Source: Gammaproteobacteria bacterium (GTDB lineage: Bacteria; Pseudomonadota; Gammaproteobacteria; Burkholderiales; Burkholderiaceae_C). From it: a stretch of DNA of 64,000 nt. Where the stretch lies: NCBI GenBank assembly GCA_018828125.1, contig JAHJWB010000016.1:158197-222196 (forward strand). The letters are read 5' to 3'. Numbering within the stretch: the first letter of the stretch is position 1; every line of letters begins with the position of its first letter. Made by a program: the position numbers and the translations under genes. A model generated the notes under the pieces. The model saw only the letters and a program-made list of their open reading frames with translations. It was not told the DNA's origin and searched no databases. This document shows positions 1 to 8,727 of this stretch, piece after piece.

Positions 1-1
1 C

Positions 2-448
2 CCCTGGCCCGAGCTGAACCGCCTGTTCCCCACCTCCGCCACACTGTCGGCTGCCGATGGCGACGTGTTGGGCCAGATGGGCATCGTGCGCCAGCGGCAG
101 GCGGCCATCGTGGCGCTGGCCCGGGCGGTGGAAAGTGGCGCGTTGGCCTTGCATGCAGGTGCTGACGTCACCCAGACCACCGCCGCGCTGTGTGCACTGC
201 CCGGCATTGGCGACTGGACAGCACAGTACATCGCCATGCGGGTGCTGCGCTGGCCCGATGCCTTCCCGGCGGGCGATGTGGCACTGCACAAGGCGCTGGG
301 CGTGCAAGGCCACAAAAATCCGGCCCGCGCTGCCACTGAAGCATCACAGGCCTGGCGCCCCTGGCGCAGCTATGCCGTGTTGCGCGCCTGGGCGGCTGGC
401 ACCACGGTGGTCCCCCACCCCGAAAACCCAGGACTATCAAAACAATAG
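2..448 (+). CDS. alkA: DNA-3-methyladenine glycosylase II, C-terminal part (5' end outside window)
   Basis: This is the end of an AlkA-type glycosylase, which removes alkylated bases such as 3-methyladenine from DNA in base excision repair. The frame is open from base 2, so the start lies off the window. The HhH-GPD core is visible: ALPGIGDWTAQYIAMRVL is the helix-hairpin-helix, and the catalytic aspartate follows in FPAGDVALHKAL. The C-terminal WRPWRSYAVLRAW matches AlkA. The protein may begin with an Ada-type domain, as many relatives do, but that is not visible here. The stop codon lies inside a palindromic intergenic repeat. The next gene is ogt, giving a repair pair. Family assignment is secure. 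Confidence 0.9.
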   Translation, partial: PWPELNRLFPTSATLSAADGDVLGQMGIVRQRQAAIVALARAVESGALALHAGADVTQTTAALCALPGIGDWTAQYIAMRVLRWPDAFPAGDVALHKALGVQGHKNPARAATEASQAWRPWRSYAVLRAWAAGTTVVPHPENPGLSKQ

Positions 449-480
449 CTACTAGCGCTTATCCATCAAGCGCTAGAGGC
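445..480 (-). repeat. Palindromic intergenic repeat, copy 1
   Basis: This is the family with consensus GGCCTCTAGCGCTTAT, about five bases, AAGCGCTAGCAGCTAT, read here on the minus strand. The arms AGCGCTT and AAGCGCT pair perfectly. The copy supplies the TAG stop codon of alkA and extends into the ogt leader. Confidence 0.85.
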
Positions 481-511
481 TAATTTGGCTATAAACCCAC
501 CCCGACTCACC

Positions 512-1066
512 ATGGTTTTCCATCCCCACACCGTGCAAATGCGCACGACCACGCAGCTCGGGCCCGTGCGCCTGGCGGCGTCGCCCACCGGCTTGGCAGG
601 CGTCTGGTTTGAAGGCCAACGGCATGAGCCCGGCCCCTGGCTCTATGGCGCCAGCGCTTGGCCAGACACCCCCGGCCACCCGGTCTTGCAAGAGGCTGCC
701 CTTCAACTGCATCAATACTTTGCGGGCGAACGCGTCCATTTTGATTTGCCACTGGATCTGTCGGGTGGCACCCCTTTTCAGCAAAGTGTCTGGCATGCGC
801 TGCTCACCATCGGCCGCGGCGCCACCATCAGTTATGGGGCGTTGAGCCAGCAACTGGGCATCCCCCGCGCCGTGCGGGCGCTGGGCGCGGCTGTGGGGCG
901 CAACCCGCTGAGCGTCGTCGTGCCCTGCCACCGGGTGGTGGGCATGGACGGCAGCCTCACCGGCTACGCTGGTGGCCTCGACCGCAAAAGGGCCTTGTTA
1001 ACCCTGGAGAATGCGCAGCTCGCCGCCACCAGTGGTACCCCATACAAAAACAAAGGATTTGCATGA
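512..1066 (+). CDS. ogt: Methylated-DNA--protein-cysteine methyltransferase
   Basis: This suicide repair protein (184 residues) transfers the methyl group of O6-methylguanine to its own cysteine. The acceptor motif PCHRV is present with Cys139. The GTPFQQSVWHALLTIGRG segment and the later TGYAGGLDRKRALLTLE are typical of the C-terminal domain, and the length is normal for Ogt. I chose ATG 512. An in-frame TTG at 485 would place the start just after the repeat, and ATG 539 is also possible. It follows alkA by 63 bases and overlaps the next gene by ATGA, so the two are translationally coupled. Confidence 0.93.
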   Translation: MVFHPHTVQMRTTTQLGPVRLAASPTGLAGVWFEGQRHEPGPWLYGASAWPDTPGHPVLQEAALQLHQYFAGERVHFDLPLDLSGGTPFQQSVWHALLTIGRGATISYGALSQQLGIPRAVRALGAAVGRNPLSVVVPCHRVVGMDGSLTGYAGGLDRKRALLTLENAQLAATSGTPYKNKGFA

Positions 1067-1989
1067 ACAGCCCCGGAACCCAGCCGGTATCGACCTGGAT
1101 CGGAGAATTCGTCTTGCTGGCAGCGTTGTGGGGTGCGTCGTTTCTGTTCATGCGCCTGGGCGCCGCAGAGTTCGGCCCCTTGCCCATGGTGGGCCTGCGC
1201 GTGGGGCTGGCCACCGTGTTCCTGTGGCCCATCATGATGCGACAGGGGCATTTGCCCGCCTTGCGCGCGCACTGGCGGCCCGTCATGCTGGCCGGAATTC
1301 TCAATTCGGCCATTCCGTTCGCGCTGTTTGCCTGGGCGGTGATGCACATCCAGACGGGGCTGACCTCCATCCTGAACGCCACGGTGCCATTGTTTGGTGC
1401 ATTGGTGGCCTGGGTCTGGCTGGGTGACCGCATCAACCGCCTGCGGTGGGTGGGCCTGGCGCTGGGATTTGTGGGTGTCGCCCTGCTGGCGTGGCGGGCC
1501 CCTGCGGGTACGGGGTTCAAAACGGACCACGCCCACTGGGCCATTGCCGCGTGCCTGTTGGCATCGGGGTTTTATGGGCTGTCCGCCAGTTTTACGCGGC
1601 GCTACCTCACGGGCATCCCGCCACTGGCCACCGCCGCCGGCAGCCAGCTGGGTGCAACCCTGGGGATGGCGCTGCCAACGGTGTTGCTGTGGCCCGCAAA
1701 AATGCCCGGCCCCGTCGCCTGGGCCGCCATTGCTGCCATTGCCGTGTTGTGCACGGGCATTGCCTACATCCTGTACTTCCGGCTGATTGCGCACGCGGGG
1801 CCGAGCCGTGCATTGGCCGTCACCTTCATCACTCCCGTCTTTGCGGTGTTTTACGGCACGCTGTTTTTGGGCGAAGTCGTCACGCCCTGGATGATTGGTT
1901 GCGCATTGGTCATCGTGTGCGGCACGATGTTGTCAACCGGACTTATCCGGGCGCGGCAGGCCCGCGCCACCCCTGCAGAACGGGCCTAA
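1063..1989 (+). CDS. EamA/DMT-family permease
   Basis: This inner-membrane transporter (308 residues) of the drug/metabolite superfamily has two EamA repeats and about ten hydrophobic helices. Family hallmarks are the early LLAALWGASFLFMRLG, the end of repeat one with LVAWVWLGDRINRLRWVGLALG, and the repeat-two counterpart FLGEVVTPWMIGCALVIVCG. The substrate cannot be read from the sequence; relatives export amino acids or other metabolites. Its ATG overlaps the ogt stop, so it is probably co-transcribed with the repair genes, although no functional link is evident. Confidence 0.9.
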   Translation: MNSPGTQPVSTWIGEFVLLAALWGASFLFMRLGAAEFGPLPMVGLRVGLATVFLWPIMMRQGHLPALRAHWRPVMLAGILNSAIPFALFAWAVMHIQTGLTSILNATVPLFGALVAWVWLGDRINRLRWVGLALGFVGVALLAWRAPAGTGFKTDHAHWAIAACLLASGFYGLSASFTRRYLTGIPPLATAAGSQLGATLGMALPTVLLWPAKMPGPVAWAAIAAIAVLCTGIAYILYFRLIAHAGPSRALAVTFITPVFAVFYGTLFLGEVVTPWMIGCALVIVCGTMLSTGLIRARQARATPAERA

Positions 1990-2069
1990 ACTCGGCGGAT
2001 GGGTTCTACACCGGGCTTTTGCGATCTGACCAAGTCCGTTAACGGCAGGGAGAGCGGCATTTTTGCCGG

Positions 2070-2088
2070 GAGGCGGTGCCGCCGCCTC
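2070..2088 (+). promoter_or_regulatory. Perfect hairpin in the leader of the GGDEF-EAL gene
   Basis: GAGGCGG and CCGCCTC pair around a five-base loop, 56 bases before the chosen GTG start. The preceding TTG (2063) could open the frame earlier, in which case the hairpin would be coding. I favour a 5' UTR element because the encoded residues (MPGGGAAASASHHEGRRR) look unlike the start of a membrane protein. Confidence 0.4.
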
Positions 2089-2143
2089 TGCATCACACCA
2101 CGAGGGACGACGCCGCCTCTACCCACTGCGCAGGGGCGCTCTC

Positions 2144-5100
2144 GTGGGTAACAACACGCTTTTGGCGGGCACAGCGCTCATGTCGCTGCTGCTGGTACTG
2201 TCTTGGCTGCCCCCAAATGAGCTGCTACACCCCTCTCGCCGCACTTCGCTGTGGGTAGGATTGGCGGGCGGGATAGTTTCTGTAGTCGCCTTCGAGGCTC
2301 TGCAATGGAACGCCCCTGAGCTACGGGTGGTAGCGTACCCCACGGCCACCGCTTTCATCGCACTCTTTTTCGGCGGCCCGACGGCCATCGTGGCGGCGCT
2401 CTTTGCCTTTGCCGCAGTGTTGCGGACCGGCGCATCGGCTGCACTGCCTGCCATCGCAGTGCTGGGTGTGGCCATTGCGCTCGGCTGCATGTGGCGCATT
2501 GGCGGCAAGCACAAACGCTTTCCAGACTGGGCCCGTCTCGCCGGTCTGACGCTGACCTTGCCCCTGGCGGTCGCTGCCTGCCTCTGGCTGATTGACAACA
2601 CGACGGACCACACAATGCCCTGGCACCACGGCGCCGGAGTGCTCATGCTGGGGGTCGGCTGGTTCATCCTGGCAAGCAAGGCACGGTCAGAACTTGCGCG
2701 AGCCGACATTCAGCAAGCGCTGAAAGAACAGGAACAGCACCTGCGCCTCGCACTGGACTCCCTGGGCGGCGGGCGCTGGGAATGGGACGTGACCCACCGC
2801 GCATTCCGTTGTTTCGGCGTGTTTTACGAGACCTTCGGCATCACCGCTTCAGACTCAGGCGCACCCGATTTGTGGCAGCGTTGGTACGCGCTGCGCCACC
2901 CGCAGGACGTAGAACGCAACGCCACAAAGCTTGGCCGGGCCATGGACGGGCTGGAAGAAACCTACGAGGCCGAGTTTCGGGTGATGGACACCCGGGGGCA
3001 GTGGCGCTGGCTGATGTCGCGCGGCACCGTGGCACGGCGCGATGCGCAGGGTCGCCCCACGGCGCTGATTGGCATGGACGTCGACATCACCGCCCACCGC
3101 GAGGCTGAAAACGCGCTGCGGTCGTCCGAAGCCAAATACACCACGTTCTATCAAACGCTGCCCGACCCGGCCGGCATCTCCCGTATCACCGACGGGCGCT
3201 ACATCGACGTGAACCCCGCGTTCTGCAAGGTGTTGCGGATGCAGCGCGAACAGGTCATAGGCCGCACGTCCACCGAACTACAGATCTGGGCGTCCGAGCA
3301 CGAGCGCACGCGCCTGGTAGAGACGTTTCGCCGCGACGGCAAGGTAGACCGCCTGCCGCTGGTGGCCCAGAGCCAGGGGGTTCGCATCCCGGGGTTGATG
3401 TCGGCACGCTCCGTGCTTATCGATGGTGAAAACTGTTTTGTTTTCGTTTTCCACGATATGACCGAAGCCCAACGCACCAGTGACGAACTGCGGGCCCTGA
3501 ACAGCCTGCTGCAGCAGGCAGGCCGACTGGCCCGGCTCGGCGCGTGGGAAGACCAGCGTGGCAAAGGTCTTGTTTACTGGTCCGACGTGTGTTTTGACAT
3601 CCACGGTCTGGCCCTGGGCTCCGCCCTGCCCGCCGACTACATTGACCGCCTGGTGGCGCCCGCCTACCGCGAGCAACTGCGCAACAACTTCCGTCTGAGC
3701 ATCCTGGAGCGCCGCGAGTGGAGCATGGAGATCGAGGTGCAGCACGCCGACGGGCGGCTGGTGTGGGTGCGGGCCATGGGCGAACCCGTGATCGAAAACG
3801 GCCGCGTCACCCGCGTGCGGGGCGTGATGCAGGACATTGACGAAGCCAAACGCTCCGAGCAGCGGCTGCGCCAGTCTGAAGACCGGTTTTCGCGCATCTT
3901 TCACCTCATGCCCTACCCCATGGGCCTGTCGCACCGCCGCGATGGCCGGTATGTAGACATCAACCCCGCCTGGGTGGAGATGCTGGGAATCCCACGCGAA
4001 GAGGCCATTGGCCGCACCGCCGTGGAGATGGGCATCTTTACCGCTGACGACCGTCTGCGCCTCATCGAAGCCGCAGAGCGCGGCGGCAACAATCTCAGCG
4101 GCCACGAAGTGACACTGCACGTGCGGGGCGGCCCTCCCCGCACAGTGCTGCAGTCCATGCGGGCCACCGAGTTTGATGGCGAACCCTGCTGGCTGTTTTC
4201 GGTGCACGACATCACCGACCGCAAACGCAACGAGCTACAGGTGCGCGAGCGTGAAGAGCTGCTGTCGCTCACCATTTCGGCGGCATCGCTGGGGTTGTGG
4301 GACTGGAACCTGCAGACCGGCACCGTCACCGGCGACAGCCGCTGGCGCGACATGCGCGGCCTGCCACCGTCCGACAACCCCCTGGCGCCCACGCTGTGGA
4401 CCAGCGCCATCGCGCCCGAAGACATCAGCCGCATCACCGACGAACTGGCGCGCCACACCGCCCACCCGGGCACGCCGTTTGATGCCACCTGCCAGTTCAA
4501 CCAGAGCGGCGACGCCGTGCGCTGGGTGCGCAACCTGGGCAAGATCGTCAGCGTGGACAGCATGGGCCGGCCCGAACGTATGCTGGGCGTCGCCATCGAC
4601 GTCACCCCGCAGCGTGAACAAGAAGTGTTGCTGCAGCGACTGGCACTGTTTGACGCCCTCACCGGCCTACCCAACCGCGTGCTGCTGGCCCGCAAGCTGC
4701 AAGAATGCATGGCCTTGGCACGCACCCGGAACACCCTGCTGGGGGTGGCCTACCTTGATCTGGATGGATTCAAACCCGTGAACGATCGCCTGGGCCACGG
4801 CGCCGGCGACCGACTGCTGGTGGTGGTGGCCGGGCGCCTGACCCGCGCCCTGCGGCCGCTGGACACCGTGGCGCGTTTGGGCGGTGACGAGTTTGTGATC
4901 CTCATGCCCGAACTCGAATCCATCGACGAATGCGAACGCATGCTGCACCGCCTGATGGAAAGTATCTCGGCCCCCTACACCCTCGATACCGAGCGCGTGG
5001 TGGTCACGGCCAGCATTGGCTACACGGTGTTTCCGCTGGACGAAGCCGATGCCGACACCTTGTTGCGCCACGCCGACCAGGCGATGTACGCTGCCAAACA

Positions 5101-5959
5101 GGCGGGCCGCAACCGTTTTCACCAGTTCGATGCTGCCCAGGAGCGCGCGCTGCAACTGCTACGCGAGCAGGGCCGCTATATTCGCGACGCGCTGGCCGAC
5201 CGCCAGTTCATGCTGTACCTGCAACCCAAGGTGGACATGAAAGGCGGCATGGTGGTGGGCGCCGAAGCCCTGGCGCGCTGGCAGCACCCCGAGCGGGGCG
5301 TCGTGTCGCCCGGCGAGTTTCTGCCGCTGATGGAAGGCACCGAACTGGAAATCGGCTTTGGCGAATGGGTAGTGGACGCGGCCCTGGTCATCCTGGAGCA
5401 ACTGCAACACCGCGGCATGCCCATGCCGGTCAGCGTGAACATCGCGGCGCAGCAACTGCAACACCCCGGTTTTGCCGACTGGATGGCCCAGTGCCTGGCC
5501 CGCCACCCTAGCGTGGCCGCGCACATGGTGGAGATCGAAATCACCGAAAGCGCCGCCCTGTACGACCTGGCTGCGGTGGCGGGGGCCCTGACCGAACTGC
5601 GAGCCCTGGGCGTCAGCGTGTCGCTGGACGACTTTGGCACCGGCTACTCCTCACTGACCTACCTGCGCCGCCTGCCGATGGACACGCTCAAGATCGACCA
5701 GAGTTTTGTGAACGGCATGATGGGCGACCCCGGCGACCTGGCCATCGTGCAAGGCGTAATTGGCCTGGCCCGGTCATTCGGCTACCGCGTGATCGCCGAG
5801 GGCGTGGAAACCGTGGAGCAAGGGCAGATGCTGCTGCAACTGGGGTGCACGCAGGCGCAGGGATACTGCATAGCGCGGCCAATGCCCGTGGATGACTTTG
5901 TGCCGTGGACGGAGAAATGGCAACCGCCGGTGGGGTGGCATCGGCAGCGGCCGGTGTGA
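2144..5959 (+). CDS. Membrane five-PAS GGDEF-EAL signalling protein
   Basis: This predicted bifunctional enzyme makes and degrades cyclic di-GMP (1271 residues from GTG 2144). An N-terminal hydrophobic sensor of about six helices (3-182) contains a GGPTAIVAALFAF stretch like the LytS-type 5TM domain. Five PAS modules follow at roughly 200-319, 326-443, 456-569, 576-694 and 704-823. The GGDEF domain has an intact GGDEF at 913-917, and RPLD five residues before it matches the inhibitory I-site. The EAL domain keeps EAL at about 1041, DDFGTGYSS at 1162 and EGVET, so both activities are plausible. The start is uncertain: ATG 2179 is also possible. It stands alone between a permease and a GNAT. 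Confidence 0.9.
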   Translation: MGNNTLLAGTALMSLLLVLSWLPPNELLHPSRRTSLWVGLAGGIVSVVAFEALQWNAPELRVVAYPTATAFIALFFGGPTAIVAALFAFAAVLRTGASAALPAIAVLGVAIALGCMWRIGGKHKRFPDWARLAGLTLTLPLAVAACLWLIDNTTDHTMPWHHGAGVLMLGVGWFILASKARSELARADIQQALKEQEQHLRLALDSLGGGRWEWDVTHRAFRCFGVFYETFGITASDSGAPDLWQRWYALRHPQDVERNATKLGRAMDGLEETYEAEFRVMDTRGQWRWLMSRGTVARRDAQGRPTALIGMDVDITAHREAENALRSSEAKYTTFYQTLPDPAGISRITDGRYIDVNPAFCKVLRMQREQVIGRTSTELQIWASEHERTRLVETFRRDGKVDRLPLVAQSQGVRIPGLMSARSVLIDGENCFVFVFHDMTEAQRTSDELRALNSLLQQAGRLARLGAWEDQRGKGLVYWSDVCFDIHGLALGSALPADYIDRLVAPAYREQLRNNFRLSILERREWSMEIEVQHADGRLVWVRAMGEPVIENGRVTRVRGVMQDIDEAKRSEQRLRQSEDRFSRIFHLMPYPMGLSHRRDGRYVDINPAWVEMLGIPREEAIGRTAVEMGIFTADDRLRLIEAAERGGNNLSGHEVTLHVRGGPPRTVLQSMRATEFDGEPCWLFSVHDITDRKRNELQVREREELLSLTISAASLGLWDWNLQTGTVTGDSRWRDMRGLPPSDNPLAPTLWTSAIAPEDISRITDELARHTAHPGTPFDATCQFNQSGDAVRWVRNLGKIVSVDSMGRPERMLGVAIDVTPQREQEVLLQRLALFDALTGLPNRVLLARKLQECMALARTRNTLLGVAYLDLDGFKPVNDRLGHGAGDRLLVVVAGRLTRALRPLDTVARLGGDEFVILMPELESIDECERMLHRLMESISAPYTLDTERVVVTASIGYTVFPLDEADADTLLRHADQAMYAAKQAGRNRFHQFDAAQERALQLLREQGRYIRDALADRQFMLYLQPKVDMKGGMVVGAEALARWQHPERGVVSPGEFLPLMEGTELEIGFGEWVVDAALVILEQLQHRGMPMPVSVNIAAQQLQHPGFADWMAQCLARHPSVAAHMVEIEITESAALYDLAAVAGALTELRALGVSVSLDDFGTGYSSLTYLRRLPMDTLKIDQSFVNGMMGDPGDLAIVQGVIGLARSFGYRVIAEGVETVEQGQMLLQLGCTQAQGYCIARPMPVDDFVPWTEKWQPPVGWHRQRPV

Positions 5960-5974
5960 ATTTGAATGGAAACA

Positions 5975-6010
5975 GGCTCTAGCGCTTATTCAGAAAGCGC
6001 TAGCAGCTAT
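5975..6010 (+). repeat. Palindromic intergenic repeat, copy 2
   Basis: GGCTCTAGCGCTTATT, then AAAGCGCTAGCAGCTAT after four bases: a near-consensus copy 15 bases after the GGDEF-EAL stop and 45 bases before the GNAT start. Confidence 0.85.
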
Positions 6011-6055
6011 CTTTTTTATATCAATCTGCATTTCCGCGTCCCTTTAACACCGCCC

Positions 6056-6502
6056 ATGAATATTCGGAAACTTCATGCCCACGAACTGATGCAGTTGCTC
6101 GACCTCTACAAGCACCTGCACGAACACGACGACCCGCTGCCTTCTGCGTCTGCGGTAGAAGCCGTTTGGGCTGAAGTGCTTGCGAATCCGCGCATCCAGT
6201 ACCTCGGAGCTTATGTTGATGGCGCACTGGTTTCAACCTGCACCCTCACTGTGGTCCCGAATCTCACGCGCGCCTGCCGACCGTACGGTGTCATCGAAAA
6301 CGTGGTCACGCACCCGACGTACCGTGGCCAGGGGTGGGGGCAAGCCATCCTGAAACACGCGCTCGACCAAGCCCGGCAGCAGCACTGCTACAAGGTCATG
6401 CTCATGACCGGCAGAAGGGATGAAACCACACTGCAGTTCTATGAGAAAGCTGGGTTTGACCGGCGCGGCAAACAGGCTTTCGTTGCCAAATTAGCAACTT
6501 AG
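6056..6502 (+). CDS. GNAT-family N-acetyltransferase
   Basis: This small acetyl-CoA-dependent acyltransferase has 148 residues. The acetyl-CoA pyrophosphate loop is YRGQGWGQAILKHAL, preceded by VIENVVTHPTYR, as in motif A of the family. The C-terminal TTLQFYEKAGF is motif B. ATG 6056 is preferred because an earlier in-frame ATG lies inside the upstream repeat and would add residues unlike the family. The substrate is unknown. It faces the convergent prpE gene 42 bases away. Confidence 0.85.
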   Translation: MNIRKLHAHELMQLLDLYKHLHEHDDPLPSASAVEAVWAEVLANPRIQYLGAYVDGALVSTCTLTVVPNLTRACRPYGVIENVVTHPTYRGQGWGQAILKHALDQARQQHCYKVMLMTGRRDETTLQFYEKAGFDRRGKQAFVAKLAT

Positions 6503-6544
6503 CCCGTGCCTGTTATTACTGGGCCCCGCCGCCTGCAGACTCGG

Positions 6545-8437
6545 CTACCCCACCAAATCCTTGACCTGCTGCAGCGCAGCCGGGTCCTCCATCGTCGTCA
6601 GATCCCCCGGATCGCGCCGCTCGGCTACGGCCTGCAAGGCGCGGCGCAGCAGCTTGCCGCTGCGGGTCTTGGGTAGTACGGTCACAAAGTACACACGCGA
6701 TGGCCGGGCCACGGCGCCCAGCTGGCTGTCCACCTGTTTCATCACCTCGCCTTCCAACTTGAGGCGCGCGGCGTCGGAATCGAGCCCAGAAGCATCGCGC
6801 GCCACCGCAAACGCCATCGCCACCTGGCCCTTCAGGCTGTCGGCCACACCCACCACAGCCACTTCGGCGATGTTGGGGTGCGAAGCAATGCTTTCCTCGA
6901 TCTCGCGGGTGCCCAGGCGGTGGCCGGCGACGTTGATCACGTCGTCGGTGCGGCCCAGGATGAAGTGGTAGCCGTCGGCGTCGCGAATGCCCCAGTCGAA
7001 GGTGCTGTAGATCAGGCGACCGGGAATGCTCTTCCAGTAGGTGTTCACAAAACGCGCATCGTCGCGCCACACGGTCTGCATGCAGCCGGGGGGCAGCGGG
7101 CCTTCGATGGCGACCACGCCCTTCTGGTTGGGCGCCGTCAGCTCTTCGCCGTTGCTCTCGTCGATCAGCTTGACGTGGTAGCCGTACATGGCCTTTCCAG
7201 GGCTGCCGAAGCGCGTGGTTTGCTGCTCCACGCCATTGGCCAGGGTCAGGATGGGCCAGCCGGTTTCAGTCTGCCAGTAGTTGTCGATGATTGGGACCTG
7301 CAGGGCGTCGCTGATCCATTGCGCCGTGGGCTCGTCCAGCGGTTCGCCCGCCAGCCACAGGGCCTTGAGGGTCTGGACGTGGTACTTCCTGAGCCAGCTC
7401 GCATCCTGCTTCTTGAGCACTCGCACCGCCGTGGGGGCCGAGAACATGTGGGTGACCTTGTACTTCTCCACAATGCTCCACCACACACCCGCATCGGGAC
7501 GTGTGGGCAAGCCTTCGTACATGATGGTTGTCATGCCTGCGATCAGCGGGCCGTAGACGATGTAGCTGTGGCCCACCACCCAGCCGATGTCGCTGGTGGC
7601 AAAGTACACGTCGCCCGCCTTGGCATCGAAGATGTGCTTCATGCTCGCGGCCAACGCCACGGTGTAGCCGCCCGTGTCGCGCTGCACTCCCTTGGGCTTG
7701 CCGGTGGTGCCGCTGGTGTACAGGGTGTAGCTGGGGTGGGTGGACTCGACCCATTCGCAGGGCACCACCGTGTGCAGGTGCTGTTCGCGCAGGGCCGTCC
7801 AGTCGTGGTCGCGCCCCGGCTGGAGGTGCATGGGCGCCAAGCCCCGGTTGATCATCAACACGGCGGCGGGCTTGTGTTTGGACAGCGCAATGGCTTCGTC
7901 CAGCAGCGGCTTGTACGGCACCACCTTGCCTCCGCGCGATCCGGCATCGGCACTGACCACGGCCACGGGTTCGGCATCTTCAATGCGCGACGCGAGCGAG
8001 CCCGATGCAAACCCGCCAAACACCACAGAGTGCAGCGCGCCAATGCGCACGCAGGCCAGCATGGCAAACGCGGCCTCGGCAATCATGGGCATGTAGATGA
8101 GCACGCGGTCGCCTTTCTTCACCCCCAGGCTTTGAAGCACGGCCGCCATGCGCTGCACCTCGGCGTGCAGCTCGGCAAAGCTGTAGCTGCGCTCACTGTC
8201 GGTTTCAGTGGAGATCGCCACCAGAGCGGGCTGGCTGGCACGCGTGGCCAGGTGCCGGTCCACCGCGTTATGGCACAGGTTGGTGGTGCCACCCACAAAC
8301 CATTTGGCAAACGGCGGGTTGCTGTAGTCGCACACCTGCCGGGGGGGGGTGTGCCAGTCAATCAGCTGGGCCTGCTCGCTCCAGAAGGCGTCGGGCTGGT
8401 CGATGGACTGGCGGTAGAAATCAGCGTAGGCGGTCAT
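6545..8437 (-). CDS. prpE: Propionate--CoA ligase
   Basis: This acyl-adenylate-forming enzyme (630 residues) activates propionate to propionyl-CoA with ATP. The AMP-binding signature is YTSGTTGKPKGVQRDTGGY; the GVQRD continuation is typical of PrpE rather than acetyl-CoA synthetase. YWQTETGWPI, GRTDDVINVAGHR and the C-terminal PKTRSGKLLRR, with the acylation-sensitive catalytic lysine, are all present. ATG 8437 has a GGAG ribosome site nine bases upstream. No methylcitrate genes are adjacent, so it may serve general propionate salvage. The coding strand has a run of nine C near codon 31 (8341-8349), a possible slippage site. Confidence 0.9.
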   Translation of the reverse strand: MTAYADFYRQSIDQPDAFWSEQAQLIDWHTPPRQVCDYSNPPFAKWFVGGTTNLCHNAVDRHLATRASQPALVAISTETDSERSYSFAELHAEVQRMAAVLQSLGVKKGDRVLIYMPMIAEAAFAMLACVRIGALHSVVFGGFASGSLASRIEDAEPVAVVSADAGSRGGKVVPYKPLLDEAIALSKHKPAAVLMINRGLAPMHLQPGRDHDWTALREQHLHTVVPCEWVESTHPSYTLYTSGTTGKPKGVQRDTGGYTVALAASMKHIFDAKAGDVYFATSDIGWVVGHSYIVYGPLIAGMTTIMYEGLPTRPDAGVWWSIVEKYKVTHMFSAPTAVRVLKKQDASWLRKYHVQTLKALWLAGEPLDEPTAQWISDALQVPIIDNYWQTETGWPILTLANGVEQQTTRFGSPGKAMYGYHVKLIDESNGEELTAPNQKGVVAIEGPLPPGCMQTVWRDDARFVNTYWKSIPGRLIYSTFDWGIRDADGYHFILGRTDDVINVAGHRLGTREIEESIASHPNIAEVAVVGVADSLKGQVAMAFAVARDASGLDSDAARLKLEGEVMKQVDSQLGAVARPSRVYFVTVLPKTRSGKLLRRALQAVAERRDPGDLTTMEDPAALQQVKDLVG

Positions 8438-8466
8438 TGTGTGGGGTCTCCTCAGCAACTCTCTCG

Positions 8467-8483
8467 CCTGCCAGGCTGGCAGG
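8467..8483. promoter_or_regulatory. Inverted repeat before prpE
   Basis: CCTGCCA and TGGCAGG are perfect 7-bp arms around GGC, 30 bases before the prpE start codon. It could be an operator or a leader hairpin; no protein can be assigned. Confidence 0.45.
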
Positions 8484-8489
8484 TTTTGA

Positions 8490-8507
8490 ATTCATAATTA
8501 TTCATAA
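8490..8507. promoter_or_regulatory. Direct repeat ATTCATAA in the prpE-chrB intergenic region
   Basis: Two identical ATTCATAA units start 10 bases apart, one helical turn. On the minus strand they give TTATGAAT units resembling -10 elements for prpE. This is a candidate promoter or regulator site. Confidence 0.4.
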
Positions 8508-8688
8508 CGGGCTTTCGGCAAGCTGACGCAGGCTTTTCATAGCCTCCAATCAAATCCGGCGTGGCGCTGTTAGCCGCGCGATGCCTGCAGAGGCTTTGTT
8601 TGTCACCCGCGTGCCCCTCCAGCCCATGCGCTCGCTTGTATGTCGTGAAGTACCGGCATGCAAGGCATTTCTAGCATCGACAGAAATA

Positions 8689-8727
8689 GAAATATATATT
8701 TCATACAAAGATGCATATACTTCACTC
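8689..8727 (+). promoter_or_regulatory. Candidate chr promoter with palindromic operator
   Basis: GAAATATATATTTC (8689-8702) is a perfect 14-bp palindrome. TATACT (8716-8721) fits a -10 box. With normal spacing, transcription would start at about 8728, which is the chrB ATG, predicting a leaderless message. The palindrome would then cover the -35 region, where a repressor such as ChrB could act. Confidence 0.5.

Noticed and set aside
2063..2143. Earlier TTG start for the GGDEF-EAL protein
   Set aside because: The residues it would add do not look like a membrane protein start, and a hairpin fills the region.
6878..8497. Long plus-strand open frame opposite prpE (539 codons)
   Set aside because: Antisense to a secure gene, with His/Gly/Arg-rich composition and no family-like motif.
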